NCBI GenBank assembly: GCA_046724665.1
Contig: JBKOWZ010000238.1
Location: 1-10,671 of the forward strand
DNA: 10,671 nucleotides
Origin: Actinocrinis sp046724665
Lineage (GTDB): Bacteria; Actinomycetota; Actinomycetes; Streptomycetales; Catenulisporaceae
Direction of reading: 5' to 3'
Shown here: in pieces, positions 6,444-10,671 of the stretch
Layout of the letters: each line of letters opens with the position of its first letter
How positions within the stretch are numbered: position 1 is the first letter of the stretch
Notes under the pieces: model-generated
Database searches by the model: none
What the model saw: only the letters and a program-made list of their open reading frames with translations
What the model was told of the DNA's origin: nothing
Translations under genes and position numbers: made by a program

Positions 6444-6750
6444 CGGGTCGTACGAGATGTCCGAGATACCAGGCGTGCACCGTTTCAATTCGTCAGACCA
6501 GTCCGCCGAGGCCGTGGCCTCGCGTCTGTCTCGACGGGCCCTAACGCGGGTCGGTCGCGCGTGGGTTCTCGGACACCGTACGCGGTCCGTGGGCCGTTGA
6601 CTTTACTTCCCAGCCTTTCTCAAGAAGCGGTCTCGCGGGCCGTACTTCCTTTGTAGAACGAGCGGGCCAAGATGGGAACCTGTGCACGGCGCTCAACCGA
6701 CCTCTTCACCCGAATGGGCCACTGGGCTCCGCCGCACCAGCCACAGGGAT
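6444..6750. other. intergenic region between convergent HAD and Fic-like genes, no gene seen
   Basis: About 300 bases between the HAD terminator and the stop of the minus-strand Fic-like gene. No coding frame or RNA gene is recognisable. The only structure noted is a 16-base near-palindrome, CGAGGCC-GT-GGCCTCG (6507-6522). No strong hairpin is evident close to the end of the Fic-like gene. Confidence 0.6.
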
Positions 6751-7635
6751 CTAACCGCGCATCAGTGCTTCGCAGATGGCGAGCGATTCCTGGGATCCCC
6801 TGACCAGCCCCTCGCCGCAGTGCGCGATCCAGGCGCCGAGTCCTTCCGGCGTACCGGACGCATACGCGTCGAGCGCCGCGTAACACGCGTCCGCGCCGAG
6901 CTCGAGGAATCCGACCTCCGGCACGATGAGCGACTGCGGATCGAGGCCCCGCGCGACCAGCAGCAGCCGGAAGACGGCGCGCGCGATCAGGCCGTCGCCC
7001 CAGCCGAACGGCGTGGCCGCCAGCAGCTCGCCGTGCGCGACGGCGGCGACGACCAACGCGGAAGCCTTGCTGGGCGCGGCAAGCAGGTCGGTGAGCGCGG
7101 CCAGTCGTGCCGCGGCCTCGTCCGCGCCGACGGCGGTCGCCGGGCCGCCGCGCTCGATGACGACGGGCTCGTCTACGCCGCGTGGCCGGCCGATCCGCGT
7201 CGGCTCGATTTCGCCTGCGGCCGCGAGCATGTGCATCCGCGTCAGCGCCTGTGCCGGCGCCTGGCGCAGGATGGCGAGAAGCGACGAGAGCTCGCCGGAG
7301 ATGCGCAGCGCGCCGCGTACCACCGCAGCGTCTTGCTCGTCGCCCAGATCCGTTCGGCGCCGGAGTTCCTCCAGGGGCCAGTCCGCTCCGGCGATGGCCG
7401 CAGACGCACGAGCCCCGCGCAGCGCGGATTCCGCAGCTACTTCAGCCGAACGGTTGCGAAGCACCCTGTGCGCACGCACGCGGTCCACGGCTGCGCGCGC
7501 CTCGTCTACCGCCTCCGCTACCCCGGGTAAGGCATTGATCGCGGCGAGAGGGTCGGCGGCGGATACGGTTGCGGCTACGGATGAGCTTGAGATCGTCACA
7601 ATCGACAAACCTAAGCCACGAAGCCAGTCCGACAT
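6751..7635 (-). CDS. degenerate Fic-fold protein, Rv3662c-like
   Basis: A 294-residue protein of a conserved actinobacterial family sitting next to ssd and the HAD gene (compare Rv3662c), often annotated vaguely as an oxidoreductase or hypothetical. The visible features are Fic-like. LPGVAEAVDEAR (36-47) and ALRGARASAAIAGADWPLEEL (71-91) resemble the N-terminal part of Fic proteins with its S-x-x-IxG inhibitory helix. AAVAHGELLAATPFGWGDGLIAR (197-219) lies where Fic enzymes have HPFxxGNGRxxR. Here the catalytic His is Thr (T208) and the Asn is Asp, so AMP transfer is unlikely. The start is uncertain: ATG 7635 has only a close AGGA. A GTG at 7599 is possible, and a TAGGAT hexamer at 7643-7638 could be a -10 box that would favour the later start. 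It is divergent from the kinase gene. Confidence 0.8.
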   Translation of the reverse strand: MSDWLRGLGLSIVTISSSSVAATVSAADPLAAINALPGVAEAVDEARAAVDRVRAHRVLRNRSAEVAAESALRGARASAAIAGADWPLEELRRRTDLGDEQDAAVVRGALRISGELSSLLAILRQAPAQALTRMHMLAAAGEIEPTRIGRPRGVDEPVVIERGGPATAVGADEAAARLAALTDLLAAPSKASALVVAAVAHGELLAATPFGWGDGLIARAVFRLLLVARGLDPQSLIVPEVGFLELGADACYAALDAYASGTPEGLGAWIAHCGEGLVRGSQESLAICEALMRG

Positions 7636-7710
7636 TCATCCTAATGCAACCCTTGTCATCGAATCGTGGACCAATCGCCCTGGCCATGATCTTGTGCGTG
7701 ACGTACCGTC

Positions 7711-8913
7711 ATGAAGGTGGATTCGACGGCGACGACGCTCGCGCTCGCAGGAGTGCTGGCCATCCCGGTCGGCGCCGCGGTACGCGCGGCCCGGCGGCAC
7801 CACGTGTACGGCACACCGACCGAGCGTGCTGCTTACGAGGCGATGCATACCGTCTCCCTCGCCGCGCCCACGCTGCGCGAGGGCCTGTCCCCCGAATCCG
7901 CGCGAAAATCGGCGCGCCACCTGCGGCGGCTGCTGGGCACCGCCGCGGTGGCGATCACGGACGCCGACCGGCTGCTCGCCTGGGAGGGCGAGGGCAGCCG
8001 GCACGCCGAGGACGCGCTCGTCAACGCGAAGAACGTGATCGCCACCGGACGGGTGAAGCTGCTCGACTGGGTCGATTGCGGCAGCGAGGAGTGCCCGGTT
8101 CACGACGCCGTGATCGCGCCGCTGATCGTTGACGGCCAGACCGTCGGGACGTTGGCGGCGTACAACGGGACCGCTTCCGTGGCGCTGACCAGGGCCGTCT
8201 GCGAAGTCGCCCGCTGGGTCTCCTCGCAGCTCGAACTCGCCCAGCTCGACCAGTCGCGCACCCGGGCGATGGAGGCGGAGATCCGGGCGCTGCGCGCACA
8301 GATCTCGCCGCATTTCATCTACAACTCGCTCACCGCCATCGCCTCATTCGTGCGCACCGATCCGGCGCGCGCCCGCGAGCTGCTGCTCGAGTTCGCGGAC
8401 TTCACCCGGTACTCGTTCCGCCGCAACGGCTCGATGACGACGCTCGCGGAGGAACTGCGCTGCATCGACTGCTACTTCCAGCTTGAACAGGCGCGCTTCG
8501 GCGACCAGTTGCAGCTGGTGGTGCGCGTAGCGCCGGAGATCCTGGGGCTGGAGCTGCCGTTCCTGTGCCTGCAACCGCTCGTGGAGAACGCGGTACGGCA
8601 CGGCTTGCGCGGAAAGAGCGGGCAGGGCACGGTAACCATCTCGGCCGAGGACAACGAGACCGACTACACGATCACGATCGTCGACGACGGGGCGGGCATG
8701 GACCCGGCCACCGCCGGGGCGGCGCTGAGCGGCGAGGGCACCTCGGACGCGCACGCGGTCGCCAACATCCAGGAACGGCTGCTCGCCGCCTTCGGCCCCG
8801 ACCACGGACTACAACTCGACTCCACACCGGGCGTAGGAACCACGGTCACGATCCGCGTGCCCAAGCCGATCACCCGCAGGCGGCCGGTCAACCGACGGGA
8901 GGAAGCCGCATGA
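7711..8913 (+). CDS. LytS-type sensor histidine kinase
   Basis: A 400-residue membrane-linked histidine kinase of the LytS/YehU (HPK8) class. One N-terminal hydrophobic segment (about residues 6-24) is followed by a GAF-like sensor region (about 40-170) containing a cysteine pair in VDCGSEECPVHDAVIAPL (C123, C128). The His_kinase segment is LRAQISPHFIYNSLTAI (194-210), with phospho-acceptor His201. The ATPase domain has the N box VENAVRHG (291-298), G1 DDGAGM (325-330) and a G2-like ANIQERLLAAFG (351-362). The multi-span 5TMR-LYT domain of classic LytS is absent. The start at ATG 7711 has no clear ribosome binding site, but an in-frame stop at 7699-7701 rules out a longer form; translation may be leaderless. 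It overlaps the response regulator by 4 bases (ATGA). Confidence 0.92.
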   Translation: MKVDSTATTLALAGVLAIPVGAAVRAARRHHVYGTPTERAAYEAMHTVSLAAPTLREGLSPESARKSARHLRRLLGTAAVAITDADRLLAWEGEGSRHAEDALVNAKNVIATGRVKLLDWVDCGSEECPVHDAVIAPLIVDGQTVGTLAAYNGTASVALTRAVCEVARWVSSQLELAQLDQSRTRAMEAEIRALRAQISPHFIYNSLTAIASFVRTDPARARELLLEFADFTRYSFRRNGSMTTLAEELRCIDCYFQLEQARFGDQLQLVVRVAPEILGLELPFLCLQPLVENAVRHGLRGKSGQGTVTISAEDNETDYTITIVDDGAGMDPATAGAALSGEGTSDAHAVANIQERLLAAFGPDHGLQLDSTPGVGTTVTIRVPKPITRRRPVNRREEAA

Positions 8914-9695
8914 CCCAGCAGGCGGATCGGCAGCCGGCCGACCGGCAACCGGCGGACCGACCCGGCCTCGCGGTCCTCGCCGTCGACGACGAGCGCCCGG
9001 CGCTCGAGGAGCTGACCTACCTGCTCAGCGCGGACTCCCGGATCGGAAGCATCCGCACCGCGTCGTCCGGCGCCGAGGCGATTCGCATGCTGAGCAGCGA
9101 GCAGCGCGTGGACGCGCTGTTCCTCGACATCCGCATGCCGGGCGCGACCGGCTTGGACATCGCCAGGACGCTGGCACGGCGCCCTGACAGCCCGCAGATC
9201 GTCTTCGTCACGGCACATGAGGACTTCGCGGTCGGCGCGTTCGAGCTGCACGCGGTCGATTACGTCCTCAAACCGGTGCGTCAGGACCGGCTGGCGGAGG
9301 CGATCCGGCGCGTACACGAGCGGCTGCACGCGCGTACGCACAGCGCACCGGCTGAGGACGAGGTGGTGCCAGTCGAGCTGGCCGGAGTGACCCGGTTCCT
9401 TACGCGCTCCCAGATCCGTTATGTCGAGGCGCACGGTGATTACGCACGGCTGCACACGGCGACCGGGTCGCACCTGGTGCGGATATCACTCGCGACCCTC
9501 GAAGAGCGTTGGGCACCGCACGGTTTCGCCCGCATCCACCGCTCGTACCTGGTGGCGCTGCGCCATGTGCAGGAGGTTCGCTGGGACGCCGGGCACACGA
9601 CGGTGAAGGTCGGCGACAAGACGCTCGCCGTCAGCCGCCGCCACGCCCGTGAGCTGCGCGACCGGCTGCTCGGGGACGCCAACCGGCGCCGCTGA
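8910..9695 (+). CDS. LytTR-family response regulator
   Basis: A 261-residue partner of the upstream kinase. The ATG at 8910 overlaps the kinase stop and is preceded by GGAGG (8898-8902), which decides the start; the frame itself is open much further upstream, but only as a shadow of the kinase. The receiver domain has acidic D26/D27, phospho-acceptor D73 (FLDIRMPG), T101 and K121 (YVLKPV). The C-terminal LytTR DNA-binding domain (about 155-255) shows YVEAHGDYARLHT, the FARIHRSYLVAL block and a closing LAVSRRHARELRDRL. The N-terminus carries a polar repeat, ADRQPADRQPADRP (5-18), not expected in the receiver domain. LytTR proteins bind short direct repeats upstream of target promoters. The nearest candidate target is the acetate transporter gene 256 bases downstream. 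Confidence 0.94.
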   Translation: MTQQADRQPADRQPADRPGLAVLAVDDERPALEELTYLLSADSRIGSIRTASSGAEAIRMLSSEQRVDALFLDIRMPGATGLDIARTLARRPDSPQIVFVTAHEDFAVGAFELHAVDYVLKPVRQDRLAEAIRRVHERLHARTHSAPAEDEVVPVELAGVTRFLTRSQIRYVEAHGDYARLHTATGSHLVRISLATLEERWAPHGFARIHRSYLVALRHVQEVRWDAGHTTVKVGDKTLAVSRRHARELRDRLLGDANRRR

Positions 9696-9806
9696 ACGCG
9701 CCGAGACGCGACCAGAAAGCAAGAACAGCAGGTCACGCCCTGTAGTTCGATGCCGGTCGGCGCATCCGAAAGGCCGCTCAGCGCATCAACGCGGACACCT
9801 CGTCGT

Positions 9807-9828
9807 GGGCACGGGCAAATCGGGCACG
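9807..9828 (+). promoter_or_regulatory. possible direct-repeat regulator site upstream of the acetate transporter
   Basis: GGGCACG occurs twice (9807-9813 and 9822-9828), offset by 15 bases, about 125-145 bases before the transporter start. LytTR proteins bind direct repeats, but their usual offset is longer (about 21 bases), so this is only a weak candidate. Confidence 0.2.
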
Positions 9829-9951
9829 ACCGTGACAGCCCCCCGACCGCGGGGCGGCATCCACGGGCTCCGGTCCGGACGCCGACAGCACGCACTCGTT
9901 TCACCGGCTTGCGGAATCCGGGGCTGAAGTCTGGTCGAAAGGATCCCGGTC

Positions 9952-10548
9952 GTGAGCAATGAAGCACCCACGACTAGCACACCGGCGACTGTCGCCGATC
10001 CCGCTCCGCTCGGCCTCGCCGGGTTCGCCCTGACCACCCTCCTGCTGTCCTTCGGCAACGCCAACATCATCACCGAGAAGGGCGCGATCGTCATCGTGCT
10101 CGGAGCGGCCGCCTTCTACGGCGGACTGGCGCAGTTGCTGGCCGGCATGTGGGAGTTCAAGCGGGGCAACACCTTCGGAGCCACCGCGTTCAGCTCCTTC
10201 GGCGCGTTCTGGCTCACTTACTGGTGGATCGTCAACCACCTCACCGGAAGCGACGTCCACCAGGCGCTCGGCCTGTTCGACATCGCCTGGTGCGTCTTCA
10301 CCGCCTACATGACCGTCGCGGCGCTGCGGACCTCCGCGGCAGTCCTGGGCGTGTTCGCGTTCCTGACCCTCACCTTCCTGTTCCTCGGCCTCGGCGAGTT
10401 CCAGAACACCGTGCCCGGGCCCGCCGCGCTGACCAAGGTCGGCGGCTGGCTGGGGATCGTGACCGCCGTGCTGGCCTTCTACGCCTCGGCGGCGACAGTC
10501 ATCAACGCGACGCACCGACGAGACGTGCTACCCACGATGCCGCGTTAA
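9952..10548 (+). CDS. acetate uptake transporter, GPR1/FUN34/SatP (YaaH) family
   Basis: A 198-residue membrane protein of the AceTr family, which moves acetate or succinate with protons or as a channel. It has the family's N-terminal signature in the form DPAPLGLAGFALTT (16-29; the usual first residue is N) and the segment GGLAQLLAGMWEF-KRGNTFGATAF (57-80), followed by SSFGAFWLTYWW (81-92). Six hydrophobic segments are recognisable, at about 20-38, 46-66, 78-95, 107-126, 130-149 and 165-184. It starts at GTG 9952, with AAAGGA (9938-9943) 8 bases upstream. The gene stands alone between the two-component system and a strong terminator. LytS/LytTR pairs are known next to monocarboxylate transporters in several bacteria, so regulation by the upstream pair is a reasonable inference. 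Confidence 0.94.
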   Translation: MSNEAPTTSTPATVADPAPLGLAGFALTTLLLSFGNANIITEKGAIVIVLGAAAFYGGLAQLLAGMWEFKRGNTFGATAFSSFGAFWLTYWWIVNHLTGSDVHQALGLFDIAWCVFTAYMTVAALRTSAAVLGVFAFLTLTFLFLGLGEFQNTVPGPAALTKVGGWLGIVTAVLAFYASAATVINATHRRDVLPTMPR

Positions 10549-10622
10549 CGCACTGAGCTGACGCGCGCACATCGCGTCTGCTCTGCTGCGAGTTCGAGAC
10601 GGACTGGTGGTCGGCAGCACGC

Positions 10623-10665
10623 GACCACGCATCCGGCGAGTCTCCATCTCGCCGGATGCGTGGTC
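10623..10665 (+). terminator. strong terminator after the acetate transporter
   Basis: An 18-base perfect stem, GACCACGCATCCGGCGAG (10623-10640) with its exact complement at 10648-10665, around a 7-base loop. It lies 74 bases after the transporter stop. There is no T-tract, as is common in high-GC genomes. Because the stem is symmetric it could also serve a convergent gene beyond the right edge. Confidence 0.85.
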
Positions 10666-10671
10666 TAGACC

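Noticed and set aside
6597..6625. TTGACT at 6597-6602 as a -35 promoter element
   Set aside because: No acceptable -10 hexamer at 16-19 bases, and no gene starts downstream on that strand.
6682..7530. Long plus-strand open frame opposite the Fic-like gene
   Set aside because: Arg/Gln/Asp-rich composition without domains; the minus-strand product matches a conserved family.

Overview
The window is high-GC DNA with actinobacterial codon use and gene families. The order ssd - tadA - tadB - tadC on one strand, with a divergent HAD-IB phosphatase and then a Fic-like protein, matches the neighbourhood known in mycobacteria (Rv3660c, Rv3661, Rv3662c) and other Actinobacteria. The genus cannot be fixed from the sequence; a Pseudonocardiales- or Streptomyces-like genome is a guess from the protein sequences.

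Layout. Positions 1-481 hold the 3' end of an XRE-type regulator and about 220 bases with no recognisable gene, in DNA visibly less GC-rich than the rest. Positions 482-4565 hold a minus-strand tad (tight adherence, Flp-type pilus/secretion) operon: a short ssd/tadZ-like ATPase, the TadA motor ATPase, and the TadB and TadC membrane platform proteins, all joined by 4-base start/stop overlaps. The next gene, a small DUF4244/Flp-like pilin-type protein with a strong ribosome binding site, stops abruptly in the middle of its hallmark motif (GTTTAE, then TAG where Y is expected). The sequence beyond it is unrelated. The rest of the operon (pilin and TadE/F-like genes) is therefore missing from this side of an apparent junction.

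Positions 4566-5545 form a 980-base intergenic region. It holds a tandem pair of perfect DnaA-box 9-mers upstream of ssd, two back-to-back GC-rich hairpins, a 14-base perfect palindrome and, just before the next gene, three 9-base repeats. A plus-strand HAD-IB phosphatase with a C-terminal membrane tail follows (5546-6337), closed by a clear hairpin terminator. On the minus strand, 6751-7635 encodes a Fic-fold protein whose catalytic motif has lost its histidine.

Positions 7711-9695 encode a LytS/LytTR two-component system (kinase and regulator overlap by 4 bases). It is followed after 256 bases by a SatP/YaaH-family acetate transporter (9952-10548) and an 18-bp perfect-stem terminator. The arrangement suggests that the two-component system controls monocarboxylate (acetate) uptake.

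No wholly new system is evident. The most informative anomalies are the truncated DUF4244 gene at a probable recombination junction, the DnaA-box pair in front of a division/pilus ATPase gene, a Ssd lacking its N-terminal domain, and the degenerate Fic protein.
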